This document shows positions 32,895 through 46,085 of a DNA stretch of 64,000 nt, piece by piece (positions within the stretch are counted from its first letter, which is position 1; the number at the start of each line of letters is the position of its first letter). The notes under the pieces were generated by a model that worked only from the letters and a program-made list of their open reading frames with translations, was not told where the DNA came from and did no database searches. This stretch comes from Sarcophilus harrisii. Taxonomy: Eukaryota > Chordata > Mammalia > Dasyuromorphia > Dasyuridae. The DNA lies in assembly GCF_902635505.1 (NCBI RefSeq), contig NC_045431.1, positions 98,025,488 through 98,089,487 on the forward strand. The letters run 5' to 3'. The translations under genes were made by a program, and so were the position numbers.

Positions 32895-33055
32895 TCTAGC
32901 TCATTTTACAGATGAAGCAAACAGAGTTAAGTGATTTGCCCAGGCTCATGCAGCTAATAAGTGTCTGAGGCCAGATTTGAACTGAAAAACTAAGGAACTA
33001 AGCCTTTCTGACTCCAGGTCCCCCAATCTACTCACTGTGTCACCTAAGGGTCTCA
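32895..33055 (-). mobile_element. MIR/SINE fragment, minus strand
   Basis: gctcattttacagatgaagc, gttaagtgatttgcccaggc, aagtgtctgaggccagattt, ctactcactgtgtcacctaa. Confidence 0.7.
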
Positions 33056-33275
33056 AGGTAAAGGTGAGCAGTACTAAAAGACATTAGAATTTGTATTAAA
33101 TGCCTTGATTAGTCTTGGTTCCTGATGACAATCATGAAATACATTTCCCTTCTCCAGGCAGAGACATATTAGACTACAAAAGCAGAAGATTGCAGATGCT
33201 ACCAGGTTCACTTGTGGAGACAATTTGTTTTGTTTAACTGATTTTCTTTTTTATACAGGAAGGTATAAATTGTGT

Positions 33276-33312
33276 ATACACACACACACACATTTTATGT
33301 GCACACACACAC
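33276..33312. repeat. Interrupted (CA)n microsatellite
   Basis: Two short CA runs separated by ttttatgtg. Confidence 0.8.
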
Positions 33313-33749
33313 GAAATCTTTTTTATATATGGGGGAAGGGCAATATTGAATAGTAGAAGTACTATAAATAACAAAAAGCATCAATGAAGCCATTTTAGGG
33401 TCTCAATTCTATGAGCAAATGTCTCTTTGGTGTCACCTGGTAGAGCAAATGACAATACTAGAGAATATTTGAATGTATAGGTGAATGTCCTTCATTTTTG
33501 TAGAGGCAAAAGCCTTCAATCTAGACTCCAAGTTTCTTGTGTTCTATGTAGCCTTTATAGAACATGGGAACAGATTTCAGGCAAAACAGTGACAATAGCC
33601 ATATTCGCTATCTAGTAATCATTTTGTTTTCAATAATGACTCTGAAAACAAATGCTTTCCTTAGCACAGTCACAGACATGTGACTTAAAGCTTAAAGCAG
33701 AGAAACCAGCCAAATCTATAAATCTTTTTGAGTGAGAATTTCATTTGTG

Positions 33750-33830
33750 TAAAGCACTATGCTAGGCACCCTGGGAGATTCAAAGAAGAATAATGTGTGG
33801 TTTCTATTGTAAAGAGAACTGAACATCAAA
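33750..33830 (-). mobile_element. L2 3' end scrap
   Basis: aagcactatgctaggcaccc and tgggagattcaaagaagaat, the antisense L2 end. Confidence 0.45.
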
Positions 33831-33879
33831 ACATGAAAAAGTGCTGTAGAACCTTTTTCAATCATTTCTTTATTCTGTT

Positions 33880-35150
33880 TTTTAAAAAAAAAAATAACTT
33901 ATTTTTGTATATTTTTTGTTTTTACATGACTTTCATTTTTTAATATGTCTCTTTCTCCTTTCTCTTCCTATCCAGTGAGTAAGTCTTTTTGACAAAGATT
34001 TTAAAAGGAAGAGAAAAAAAGCAGTACAACAAAATTCAGTATATGCAGTATTTCAAACTCAAGTACATATATGAAATCACACATGTTTTATTGCACATAT
34101 GCAATTCATACCCCAACTCTCCAAAGAATGGAGATAAGTAAATTTTTAATATCTTTTCTAAGATCAATCTTGGTCATTACAAAGTTAGTTTCATGTTTAT
34201 TAATTTTCCAATTAAATTATTGTTATAATATGTATATACATAAATACCTGGTTCTGCTTACTTCATTATAAATCACTTTATATATCACATTATATTCATA
34301 TACATTATATTATGTTCATATGTATTCATATATCACATTATAAATCATTTCCCATATTTCTCTGAATGCTATATATTGGTTATTACTTATGGTTTATATA
34401 TCATAATTTGTTTATCTATTCTTCAATCAATGAGCGTCTACTTTGTTTCCACCTATTTTCTTTCTTATTACAAAGAATGTTACTATGAATTTTTTCTTTA
34501 TATGAGGCATTTCTATTTTTGTACTTTTTTAGGGCATAAGTCTAGTAAGAAAATCTGAGTCAAAAGATGCATGCCTATTAGTCACTTTTTTCTTTTGCAT
34601 AACTCCAAGATCACTTTCCAGAATGACTGGACCTATTCATGGCTCCACCAACAGAGTATTAGTGTGTCTGTCTCTTTCTAAATCCCTTTCATCATTGGCT
34701 TTTTTCATTTTTTTTTTTTTTTTGTCATCTTTGCCAGTCGTCTGGATATAAAGTGAAAACTGAGTTGGTTTGGTTTGAATTTCTCTTATTAGTAGTCATC
34801 TGGAGTCAAATTCCATATGTTTGCTAATGATTTGCAATTCTTTTGAGTGCTATTTGTTCATATGTTTTAATCACTTAACCATGGAGTAATGGTTCTTACA
34901 TATTATGTTGATCCCTTATGTCTCTAAAACATTAAACCCTTATTGAGAATATTTCATTTAAAGTTTTTTCCCTTGATTCATACTTTCCCTTCTTAGATAA
35001 ACTATTGTTTTGTATGAAAAAACTTTTCAGTTTCACATGGGTGAAATCATCTATTTTATATTTTTCTTGGTTAAGAATTCTCCCCTTGAGCTAGAATTTT
35101 TGTTCAAAATATTGCTTTCTCACCATTATGTCTCTCATACCTAGAATCTT
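33880..35150 (-). mobile_element. L1 LINE 3' portion, about 1.3 kb
   Basis: A T-rich start, then cctggttctgcttacttcat, gactggacctattcatggct, ccaccaacagagtattagtg, tgcaattcttttgagtgcta and more internal text to about 35150. Strongly diverged. Confidence 0.7.
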
Positions 35151-35269
35151 CTTCTTTCTCCCTTATTCTATTTCTGAAACACCTTCCTTATATTTTGAAA
35201 TTGCTTTGATTGGTATTTTCCAAGAGCTTGGTAGCTCTGTGCCTCTTATCTCAGGTGCAAAAGCCAGTT

Positions 35270-35850
35270 AAATGCATGTTAGATCCTTTTCCTTCCTATA
35301 GAACACCTGAGCAACTCTGATCCAGGAATTTTCTTGTCTTCCAAAGTGACCATGACTCCTGAACTGTGCTAACCACCTTGAGCTCAGAATTCCCTGAGCT
35401 GCCTAAAGCAAGGGACCAGGAGGCCTAAACCATCATGGACTCCCTCTTCCAGACATGGACTAGACTATTATATCTGAGGTTCCTAATGTGCCTCTTCCCT
35501 GTCCATGTCTATTTGAAAGATTTAGTTCTATTCTCTGAGTAAGAAATAAACAAGCTATCCTAGTTTGAAGGAGTCAATTTTAAGAAGATTGAGGAGTTGC
35601 CCAATTTTTGAGGTGTCAGTTCAGGTCTCGGCATGAGAATCCCAGGAGATTATCCTAGTGCTCTTCCCTTGTCTTTGCTGCCTTCTCCATCTCCCTTCTC
35701 TATGTCCACTTAATCTACATGGCCTTCCTTTTTTAGGCTTGTTCACAAACACCCCAAATAAACAAACAGTCCCTTTCCTTTCAATGTCACATAGTTCATC
35801 TTTGGTGAATCCCTTTTAGTCCAAGGATGGACTCCAACAAAAAGTTATAG
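35270..35850 (+). mobile_element. Possible LTR relic (fossil), family unknown
   Basis: About 580 bp of moderately GC-rich sequence with an AATAAA-type region (caaataaacaaacagtccct) near its end. The words caaataaa...acagtcccttt recur at 53756-53780, suggesting one LTR family. No internal region or flanking repeat is seen. Old. Confidence 0.28.
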
Positions 35851-36156
35851 CAATGCAAGAGTTAAATAATACAAGATAACACCAATGTTACAAGGCAGAA
35901 CATGATTAATGACCACCCAGATGGCATATGACAGGTGACTTCTACAAACCCAGAAGGTAAATACTCAGACCAGCTAAAAGAAAGGAGAAACAACATGCAC
36001 ATCTCTAGGCTTTTTAAATGACCTGGTGCCAGTTACCTCAAGATATATTGTCTGACCTGACTTTAATAGAAAATACAGTTACTTCCCTGACATACAGTAT
36101 ATCTTCATGCCTTGGGGGAAGCTGATAGCATCTCATTTTTTCAGAGACACAGCATA

Positions 36157-36430
36157 CTGATAATAATAATAGCTAGCATTTATTTAGTCCTTTTAGGTTT
36201 GTAGAGGGCTTACCAGATAATCATCTCATTTGATTCTTATAACAATCCTAGAAAATAGGTTATTATTATCTTCATTTATTTTTATCTCAGTTTCACATAA
36301 GAAAACACAGGTCAAGGTTAAGTGACTTGCTCAAGGTCCCACAGCTAGTCAGCATCTGTGGCTGGATTTGAGCTGTAATATTCCTGATTTCTAGCCCCAT
36401 ACTCTAACCACTGTGTAATCTAGCTACTCA
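36157..36430 (-). mobile_element. Full-length MIR-type SINE, minus strand
   Basis: ataataatagctagcattta, aatcatctcatttgattctt, ttaagtgacttgctcaaggt, cccacagctagtcagcatct, ccatactctaaccactgtgt. All blocks are in order over about 270 bp. Confidence 0.85.
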
Positions 36431-37434
36431 TTATGGACCCTTTTTTATTTTCCTGCTTATTTCAGCCAATCTATTGATCTTTTTTTTATCATTGATTATA
36501 ATTTTATTAAATAGTTTAAACCTTTCATATGCTAGAAACCTCTGGGGACTATTCTGCTAGGAGGCTGTCCATTGGAGATGTACACCTTGCAAAGCCAAAT
36601 GGCACTTTTAATCTCATCAAAATGGATTATCAGAAGCAGAGGGTGGGATGATTCAGCATACCAGTTATTCCTTCCAGTCCCTAACAGCAAAGACTACAGT
36701 GTATTTTACCATCATCTGAACTAATGTAATAGATAACAGGCAGAGGAAGTGATAGTTTCTCTCTCTCAGAATGTTTATAAGTTCCTTTGTACTGGAGACA
36801 AATTATTTTTCTTAATTTCACTTAAAATGAATATGATTAATTGTGTAAAATTATGCTCATTTTTACACTAATATTTAATAATTGAATCATATCTTTTCCT
36901 TTATTCTTGATTTATTGGCTGTTTTAGTATTGTTGAAAATCTAAAGGGAAAAATTGTGCTCCTTAGTACCAAGGTTGACTTTGTGATGACTACAGAAAGA
37001 GTCAAATAGGAGCAATGCAGTATACAATTTGGTGGTTTGGAGGGGACTTGTGGTTTGGACAAGCAGCTTGTCTCAACTCCTCATTAAAATGAAGTGCGTC
37101 ATACTGAGTTAACTATATTTTATCATCCTATTTTCACCTTACCCACAATATATTAATATAGTCTAACTCTTACAAGACATTGTTCCTAAAAATAAAAGGA
37201 TTTTATTTTTAGAAATCTTCTGGATAAAAACAAAATGAATTCCAAAGGGAGCTATAAATACAAGGTAGTATAAGATTTTTATCTCAGAGTAACCTTTGAA
37301 TGAAACATACATATTGGGGTAATTACATGAGGTCTTCTTGTCAGGTACCCCAGGCTGATTCAGTGACCTTCACGGAAACAGAGAATTAGGGAGGCAGCTG
37401 GAAGTGGAAGGAAAGGACAGGAAGAAGTGAATTT
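36431..37434. other. Intergenic, no element recognised
   Basis: No gene or repeat family supported. Confidence 0.35.
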
Positions 37435-37625
37435 TCAGGAGTCTTTAACTTTTTTTAATGTGTCATGGATTCCTTTAGCAGTATGCTAAAACGTAGAAGC
37501 CTTTTATCAGACCGTATTTAATGTATTAAATATGTAAATTACACAGGATTATCAAGGAAATCAATTAGATTAATATAATACAATATTATATTAATAAAAT
37601 GTCAATTATATTAAAATACAGTTAC
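37435..37625 (+). mobile_element. hAT-like MITE (56654 family), partial
   Basis: aggagtctttaacttttttt, tgtcatggattcctttagca, then aattacacaggattatcaag, gaaatcaattagattaat and attaaaatacagttacc. Shares its 5' half with 56654-56875. Confidence 0.45.
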
Positions 37626-38057
37626 CAAAATATTAACCAACTCACAGACCTCAGGTTAGTAATCCTTGCCCTGGATAGGGCTGGGGGATAAAAGTAAAGA
37701 TTTACATACATAAAATAGCCCAAAACACTACACCTCCTCCATGTAGGCTCAGGCAAAGCCGGAAATGAGAGGGATGTCCTTTTTACCTCACCCTCACCCC
37801 AGAGCTGTAGCATATCATTTTGTTTATTTCTTTGTCCCCCTTTGACAGTTTCTTTGTCATTTGAATGAATAAGACATTCATTTTACCAGACTTTACCAAA
37901 ATAAAAATGTCAAAGGGAAATAGTAAACAAGCACTATAAATGTTTAATGAAGATGATAAACCTATTTTACAGATAAAAAAACCTCAAGTCAAAAACTGTC
38001 AAACAATTTTCCTAAATCATATGAGTTTTATATGTACCATTTTGACTTGCTCTTAAT

Positions 38058-38495
38058 CACAGAATGTTAAAGCAGGAAGGACTTTGTAAGTCATTTCTTC
38101 TCATCTATCACTGGAGAAACTGAGGCCCAGAGAGACTATATCTTGACAAATGGTCTTTCTGCTCCATCACTATCACTGTAGAAAAGAAAGACCCACTGAA
38201 CTCTTTCCCACCCTTTAAAGCCCACCTCAAATGATACTTCTTCCCAGCCATAGTCCCTAATAACAAACATCTTACTCAGACATCACAATGTCAAATGAAT
38301 TAATTCCAGGAGTTGGGAACTTCCTCTGCTAAGCCTTATCATAACAGTTCCATAATTTAGTAAATATACTTTAAAGTTGCCTGGGGAATAGAAATATTAA
38401 ATGGCTTACCTATAGTCACTTATTTGGTGTGTAAACACACCAGGTCTTCCTAATTCTGAGCCCAGCACTTTCCCTGATACTCTCAATCCACAAGG
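38058..38495 (-). mobile_element. MIR-type SINE interrupted by other sequence
   Basis: The left part 38058-38150 (cagaatgttaaagcaggaag, gagaaactgaggcccagaga) continues at about 38398 (taaatggcttacctatagtc, ccaggtcttcctaattctga). The 250 bp between includes an L2-like scrap (ttaaagcccacctcaaatga). Confidence 0.5.
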
Positions 38496-38699
38496 AGCTC
38501 TGCTGCCTCTATGTTGACTTAGAAAACTATATTAAAACCCACAACAAAGCAAAGAAAAAATGGACAGTTCTGAATATTAAATGTAGTATTAATGATATAT
38601 GTTTTCATATCTTGAATCCTTTCTTATATTCTGCTGTGTACATGACATTTTTTTCTTTTTCTATTTTACTTTTTTTCTAGTTTGCATTTAAGTTCTAAA

Positions 38700-38800
38700 T
38701 AAATACATAAAAAGAAAACTATATATTAACATTATCTATGCTTTACTGTATTTTATTTATTTTGTTAAATGTTTACTAATTACAACTTTGGGAGGCATGT
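38700..38800 (+). mobile_element. hAT-like MITE fragment (5318 family)
   Basis: gaaaactatatattaacatt, atctatgctttactgtattt and tatttattttgttaaatg match the internal part of the element at 5318-5479. A second scrap, ttgacttagaaaactat, lies at 38514-38530. Confidence 0.5.
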
Positions 38801-41800
38801 TTAGGAGACTTATTCGAGACTTCTTATCTACCAGCTCTCCTTACCTTATATAACACTTCATTTTGTAACTAAAGCTCTTATCAGGTAATATTATGCAAAA
38901 AAATTATCTGTGTTTTATTGTTCTTCTGAACTCTAGAGAATATAGCTCATGAGGACAGGATTGAATCTCATCTAAATTTTCTGTCTTTTCCAAAAGTATG
39001 GTAATTGTGGCACTTACATGAACTGCACTGACTCGATCTTGTTTCTCATTTCTGGAGGTAGCTTAGTTCCCTTTCTGTTCAATTATAAGTCTAGTCCAAT
39101 TTCTGTCTTCTGAGAAAACCTTATTCAGTTATTGGATTTGTGAAAAAAACTTTATTGCATTGTTTGAATCTGGCCCTTCCTGGCTAAGAGACTGGACCCT
39201 TTGTTTGGAAATCTTTAATGACTTAGATTATGCTGACCAGAAACCCAGTCAAATCCAAGATTGAGGCAAAGAAGTTTTTTTTTTTTTTTTTCACAACTGT
39301 ACATCTCAAGCAATGTCTATGTCTTATCTGAAAACTGACCCTGTGCTAATCAATCAATTATTGTTTCCACTTACCTTTCTTTGTTCATTGATTGTTGGGG
39401 CAGGGAGAGGGGAAGAGGAGTGGAACATCTTTTTTTTTTTTTTTTTTAATTCAGGGAATTTCACTTATTCTTTTTTTCCTCCTCCCAACTTAGAAAACCT
39501 TTCCTCCAATTAGAAATCAGATGACCTAATCTTGTATTCTGATTTATATCTGGGTAATTGTTTTCTTTTAACGCATAAAAATCTGTCCCTCCCTGTACTC
39601 AGGACCAAGTGTCAACCTGAGGGGATCTAGTTCTGATTTGTTATCCAATTAGCATGCTTTGCTTAATAATTTGATGTGCTTGGAAGCTCCCACTTTTGTT
39701 TTCTTAGTCATTTCAAATTTCACTCATCACATCAGCCAAGTTCAGTGCTCTGCATATAGTAGGTATTTTAAAAAATGTTTGTCAAGCTCAAATTGAATTA
39801 TTAAATTGAAAGGGAATCAGTTTGTTGAGAGAGAATACTCTATCAATGTGTCTGACCAGTAGATTTTAAGATCTGCCTGGAGGCAAAGGAAGGAATAAAC
39901 TGCTTTTATAAAATGCAGGTGCTGGTATCAAGCATTCTATATTAATATCATAGAATATGAAGGATTTCACCAGTTATTGATCAAAGATCAGGAAGAGTCA
40001 GGCCCTTATACAAGAAAGGCTTGTGAACTTCTAAAATTTATATTTCTTGCTTTTTACATGTGACCCAAACCCAGGGAACTCTTATAACACGACAGAGATT
40101 GTTCAGTAAAATTTTTTTCTGTCCCCTATAGTGTCTAGTATACCTGATATGGTCTTGTGCACATCAGGTATTATTGAACATAGAAATGCAAATAAATGTT
40201 GGAACCAGATGGTCCCATAACTACATGGACCCACATCTAGAGTTATAACTAGCACTGGGTAAATGGGGTTTTCCCCCAGGATGCCGACTTCCAAGCAGGA
40301 CTTATTTTCTTTCCAGGGGGACATGCTTCTTCTGTGGGAGGGATCTTCTGTTCTTCCCCAACATGGTGATCACTATCCTTGAGTCTTGTCTTTTGCTCCT
40401 ATGGACGGAAGTGGTGGGTACGATCATCTCCATTGGACTTTCAAGGACAAAGACCACCCTTTTCATTCTTATGTCCCTCTTTTCTCATTTTACTGTCTTC
40501 TACATGGTTAACCCCATTCCACTCCCCAAAAAACAAATAACACAACATTCACCCACCACCTACTCTACTACAACTACTACAACCACCACCACCACCAAAC
40601 TGAATTTACTTCATGCTAAGTTTTGGACTCCAATTTGCCCCATACTCCCAATTTCTACCACCAGTTGGAAATATAATCTTGGGATTTTTACATTATCAAA
40701 TTCAATGCCATTTTTTCAGTCAGATTTATTATATGCCATAATCTAAGTCATTACTTTTCTTTGAAATGAACAAACAAGTACTAAAACTGGAAGGGAAAGG
40801 GTCTTATCATAGCTTTGATATCATGCCTGTAAAATTAGGTCTCCCTGAAAAAAAGAAATGGCAAAGAGCTGAATGATGGAACCAATTTCAGGGCATGGAG
40901 AATCTGGTTGTTAACAGTGACCCAGTCAGAGAAGACCATAATAGTGATTGTAACTCATATCATGCAAACTGCTTGATTCCTTTAACCAAACTACATGTCA
41001 AAACCCAGTTGGCTTTTCTTCTCCTTTCCAACTGTTTTGCAGTTTGTGGTGTGAGTCACGTACTCCCCAGTACCTCCTGGCAGACTCGGAAAGCTTTCTG
41101 AGACATCAATTCCCAGGACTCAATTTTCTCTATCAGATTGCCACAAATAAATCTCATTTTATATCTCATCTCATAACAGCAGTGAAAATGCTTTACGGCC
41201 GTTGCCTCACTCCACTTCTGTGTTTAACGCTGTGCGGCTGAGGACTTCATCGTCCCTTGCTGGGAAACAGAAGACTTCATTGTTTTGTCCCTTCCCCCAT
41301 CCCTCTATTTCCCTCAAGGATTGAGCATTAGTGTGGTAAATCAGGATCAGAATTGTCTAAATATACCCAGTCAACTGGCTTAATGAGACAGGAAGTAGGC
41401 TGCAGGAGGACATGACATTTTAACACAATGACTTGCATCAGATTTTAATTCATTTAGCATTAACAAATATACATCTTTGGGAAAGTTATCAAAAACTGTC
41501 TAGTTCTTTTTGAAGATGTCCAAAACCCCACTTAGGCCATTTGGATCACATCATAAACAGTTCAGAGAATTGAACAAAATATTCCTTAAGTTAGGGGAAA
41601 TTTTAGCTAGTGGAACATAATAAAAATGCACAAACTCTGATGATTTACTGAGATATTAAGTCCTCTCTTTGAATTAAAGTAAAAGGCTGATGTGCTCAAT
41701 CCATGAAAGCTCTGACAAGTCACTGCATAATTGCATCTCCATCTTCTCCCGACTGGTTCAAGTGATATAGAGGCCAAGCTCCACGTTCTTCATAGTCTCT

Positions 41801-43335
41801 CTGTTCACTGTTTCCTCAGCAGTGTTTAAAACAGATCTCAAACTCAATGACAGCCTTAGTTCAATATAATACAGTTACACAGGCTGCTACAGCTGTGTCC
41901 AGAAACCGAGTTACGGTCTTCCCCACGGGATCAGTCAGTGGTTTCATCAAGCACAGCTGTAAGAAAAGGAAAAAAGAGTGGGGAAAAAACACCTTAGCTC
42001 ACCCTGGACAAGGAAACTATGGTAACAAAATCATGTAAAGCAATGGTTGTCATGTTTGTTCCTTGTTGTAGAGCATGTCTGTTGCCAAAGTGACTCAAAC
42101 TCCAATGTGAATTTGGTTTAAGTGGAAAAATTTGGAAATTTTCATGGTTCTTTTTTCTCTTTGGATGGTTATTATAAGACACAGATAATATGTACTAGTT
42201 CCATTTGAATAGTTTCAAACAGGAATAAGCAACCTGTGCCCCCATCAGAGGCAAAAACTAGGATGATCTCATCAGAGCTTTGTCCCAGTGCGCCGAATTT
42301 AGAGTGTTAGCGGTGGATGAGGCAAACAAATAGAACCTAGCAACTACATAACAAGAATGATTAGTTGAAATAAGAAGGCACTTGAAGAAGAGGCACTTCC
42401 ATTCTTTCCCCAGAATCCTCCAGTAGTTTTCCTGGAGTCTCTGTCAGTCACTCACCTTTCTGGGACTTTCTCTCTGCTGCAGCCATCACCACCGTTGTCA
42501 TTTAACTGAAGATGAATTTCATGCTGCTTGCCCTGGGCAATTTTTGGTTCTTACTTTGGTCTCTGGTCAGAGGAGGGTGGCCTTAAGTGGCACATGAGGT
42601 GGAGGCAGTGATACCCAGACATTCCCTATCTCAACACATCCTTATCTCCTCCTCATTTTCCCCTTTATTAACCTTTCCCTTTCTTTCTCTTCTTTCTGCC
42701 TTTTCCCTTGACTGTTGATGCTAGTGACATTGGCATTTTTTATTTCCCCTGGTAGCACCCACAAAGACTCCCGACACCTCCTAATTTAGAATAAAATCGA
42801 AAAATGGGTGATTTCACTAAATCAGCAACTGGTTTTGACTGCAAACCAGTGCTGTTGGATATAAGATTTAAAGATGTGTGACTCTGGGCAATTGCTCCAA
42901 CTAGAATGTGCATATGCTTTGGCAGCCTTCGTTGTCCTGTTGAACAAGAAGGATCAGTGACTGTGGTAGAGACCATCTGGCAACATCTTACAAGGGCACA
43001 TTCTCATAATTTGTACTTGGCACTGTATCTCCCAGGAAGGAGTTAGCTGGGAAAAGATATTCAGATATTCCTTCTTCAGGTGGGAGCAGATTTCCATTTT
43101 CAGATTGTATGGCAAACTTTACAAAAACATATAAATGTAGCACACTTTTTAGTTTATACAAATGATTAAAATGTTTTGTACCAAACAAAGAATATCCTGG
43201 CTTCTTTAAGAAGGGATGCTATTTGTTGTCTTTCTGACTACTTGTTCTCACATCTTCCTCTTCCTGCAAATTATAGTAGATGTCACACTCTCCAACTCTT
43301 GTACTCAGTCTTTTTAATACATTCTCCTACCTGGT
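38801..43335. other. Long intergenic stretch, mostly unrecognised
   Basis: About 4.5 kb with T-runs at 39274-39291 and 39430-39448 and a short ACC/ACT repeat at 40560-40597. No coding exon with family similarity is seen. The segment 41150-41960 has a few CpGs but no recognisable product. A polyadenylation-like caaataaatctcatttt lies at 41145-41161. Confidence 0.35.
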
Positions 43336-44165
43336 CAACCACTCAATAAACATTTGCTAAGTGACCATCATATGCCAGGAATTGTGTAAGTAGAGGCAAA
43401 ACACAAGAGGTAAAAGGCAGTTCCTGCCCTCAAGGAGCTTAAAATCTAATGGGAGAGACATGTAAACAATACATACCAAAGCAAGCTATATATAGGATAA
43501 AGAGGAAATAATTAATAAAGGAAAGGTTCTGGAATATAAGAGGGATTGGAAAAGGTTTTCTGTAGAAGGTGGGATCTTAATTGAAATTTAAAGGAATCTA
43601 GGGAGGTCACTAATTGGAGGGGAAGAGGGAGAGCATTCAGGCATGGTGGACAGCTGGAAGAAATGCCTAGAGCCAAAAGATAGAGTGCCTAATTTGGGCA
43701 ACAAGCCAAGAGGTCATTGTCATTGGATTGGAGAGTACCAGGCAAGAAATAAAATGAAAGAAGACTAGAAAGGTAGGAGGCTAAGTTGTGGGCTTTGAAT
43801 GCCAAACAGGGCATTTGTATTTGATCTTGAAGGTAATGAGGAGTCACTAGAGTTCATTGAATAGAGAGGTGGCATGATCAGACCTGCTTTTTTGGAAAGT
43901 CATTTTAGTGGCTGAATGGAGGATGGATTGCATTGGGCAATCCCTCCAGAAGGCTATTGCAATAGCCCAGGTGTGAAGTGATGAAGGTTGAAAGGAGCTA
44001 CAAACATGAGACTGACAAGTCTTAGCAACATATTGGATGGGAAAAGGGATTTGATGTGGGTGAGAGGTATTAAGAAGTCTAGGGAGATACTTAGGTTGTG
44101 AGTATGAGGGACTGGGAGGATGGTATGGTGTTGTCTTTTACATTAATAGGAAAAGTAGGGAAGAT
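43336..44165 (-). mobile_element. L2 LINE 3' region, about 0.8 kb
   Basis: Antisense L2: catttgctaagtgaccatca, ctgccctcaaggagcttaaa, ggattggaaaaggttttctg, gggctttgaatgccaaacag, cactagagttcattgaatag, gctattgcaatagcccaggt. The same family continues further into ORF2 at 47505-49350. Confidence 0.72.
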
Positions 44166-44261
44166 AGGACAGTCTTTACAAATTTACAAAACAATAATCT
44201 TATAAGTAAAATAACAAACAAAAAAAAACCCTCTGTATTTTTCCTTTCCTTCTTTCCTTCC

Positions 44262-44445
44262 TTGGATCATAGATTTAGAGCTGGAAAAGTAATTTTGTTG
44301 AATATTCTTATTTTTACAGATAAGAAAATTCAGTAACCAAGAAATTAAATGCTTGTACAGGGTCTAGTAAATATCTGAAGGATTTGAAGCCAGGATGATT
44401 CTGACCTCAAGTCCACTGTACCTAGCCACACTGCTCCCTTCCTCC
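44262..44445 (-). mobile_element. MIR-related SINE, minus strand
   Basis: ggatcatagatttagagctg, tttttacagataagaaaatt, gaagccaggatgattctgac, cactgtacctagccacactg. Confidence 0.6.
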
Positions 44446-45945
44446 TATTGTTCCCATGACTACCTATAAATGCTTCCTGCTCCTTTCTGTCAGGCAAACA
44501 AGATAAGTAGTCTCATTCTACACCTCCCCTCATCCCCAACTCCTTTAACCTCTTCTTATGGTCTTCAGAGTAGAAATTGGCTAGAGTATAGAAAGATTTT
44601 TTTTTCTATCTCCACCCCTCCCACCTTCATTCAAGAGAATCCCTCTTATCTTTCTTCTGACCTCAGGAGGGAAAAAGATTTCCCCCCTTCTTCTCCCCTT
44701 CTTTGAGAGAAAATACCCCCAGGAAGACATCTATGGTAGAATCTTGCCAGAGTAATGCCATCCAAAAATCCAATTATTCAGCCTCCATATCAAATGAAAT
44801 CTTTGCATTTCAAGGGTTTTGGTTCACCCCAATCAGTGGCAAACATCCAAAAAGGAAAGAGCCTAGAAGGGCTGTTCAGCTTCCTAAGAGATAGTTTACA
44901 CCTGCTATATTCGGAATCCACATATGCACAAAGACTGTCTTCTTACTTTCTGCTATCTAATTGTTCCAAGTTACAGAAGGAGCCACTACATAATTTCTGT
45001 ATTCAATCCCTTCTCCATGGGAATACTATCTCTTATTTTTTAATTTACTTTTCTGGAGGGGTTAACTCATTCGCGCCCAAGGCACTTCTTACCAAAAGCA
45101 CGGCTTTTCATACTAACTTAAAAAATGCCATATTGTAGGATCTATATTTCTCTCTTGGGGCTCTTGCTTGATGCACTGCCTTGCCACTCACTATACTATA
45201 TAGTTACAAGAAGGGCTCTTTTTTCTTAACTAAACTTCTTCCCAGTATGTTCCCATATTGGCAACATAACCAATTAATTTGATTGCTCCAGTTCAACAAC
45301 CAAACAATTTAGTTGGGTAAGTGAGAGAACAGAAGGAAAGATTGGGGGTGATCAACCAAGCTGGTTTTTTGACAGAATTGGCCAGTCCTCTGGTTAAACT
45401 GACAGACTCAGTCTAAATAATCAAACTGATAATAGCTTAATTTAAAACATTTTTTGACAGTTTCTGTATCTTTATCAGGGGGTTAGCAGAAACGATCCTC
45501 CTCTAAATCTTGGGAAGAAATACTGCCAACCACTGATGACTGTCATATGGTGAAATGTTTTGAGAAAAATAATGCAATGGTACATGTCATCTTGGAACTT
45601 AAGAACTCACATTTCTGAGAAATATCAAGATCTTAAGTTTCTAGTGAGATGAATGCAAAATGTAAATATTTGGATTTCTCAAGAGTTTTCCTGTTTACCC
45701 TATTAGAAATTCAAACGCATGGCTATGTAGACTTGTGCTCCAAATTCTAGACTAAAATTTCTTTCATTAAAAGATGGAAAAGTCAGAAGTGTCAGAAGGG
45801 AGACAAGAAGTATGGAATATTACATATACTCTTAGACCTCAGTGATCACCATATCTTGGGGGAGTTCCAGCTATGTTGCTTACTTCACTTTCTGCTTATT
45901 CTTCAATCCTCTCTACTTCCAAATCAGCTGTCTTGTGTCATCATC
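44446..45945. other. Intergenic, no element recognised
   Basis: Pyrimidine-rich at 44470-44720. No gene supported; the open frames here overlap each other in different frames and have no family. Confidence 0.35.
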
Positions 45946-45949
45946 TTTC

Positions 45950-46085
45950 CCTTTTCCCTTTCCAGGTCCCTTTTATATTTTGTCTTTTCCTATTAAAATG
46001 TAAATTCCTTTAGAATATTTTGCTATTCCCAGGACTTAATACAATGCCTGGCACATAACAGGTGCTTAATAAATACTTTATCTAG
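45950..46085 (+). mobile_element. L2 3' end
   Basis: ctattaaaatgtaaattcct, cccaggacttaatacaatgc, ctggcacataacaggtgctt, aataaatactttatc. Confidence 0.65.

Noticed and set aside
40363-40746. 127-codon plus-strand frame with a run of threonines
   Set aside because: The Thr run is a translated ACC/ACT microsatellite. No family match.
41847-42038. Possible small exon in a CpG-bearing stretch
   Set aside because: Product not recognised and no convincing splice sites; left as unassigned sequence.
44755-45138. 127-codon plus-strand frame
   Set aside because: Overlapped by another frame at 44703-44894, no recognisable domain, no exon-like borders.
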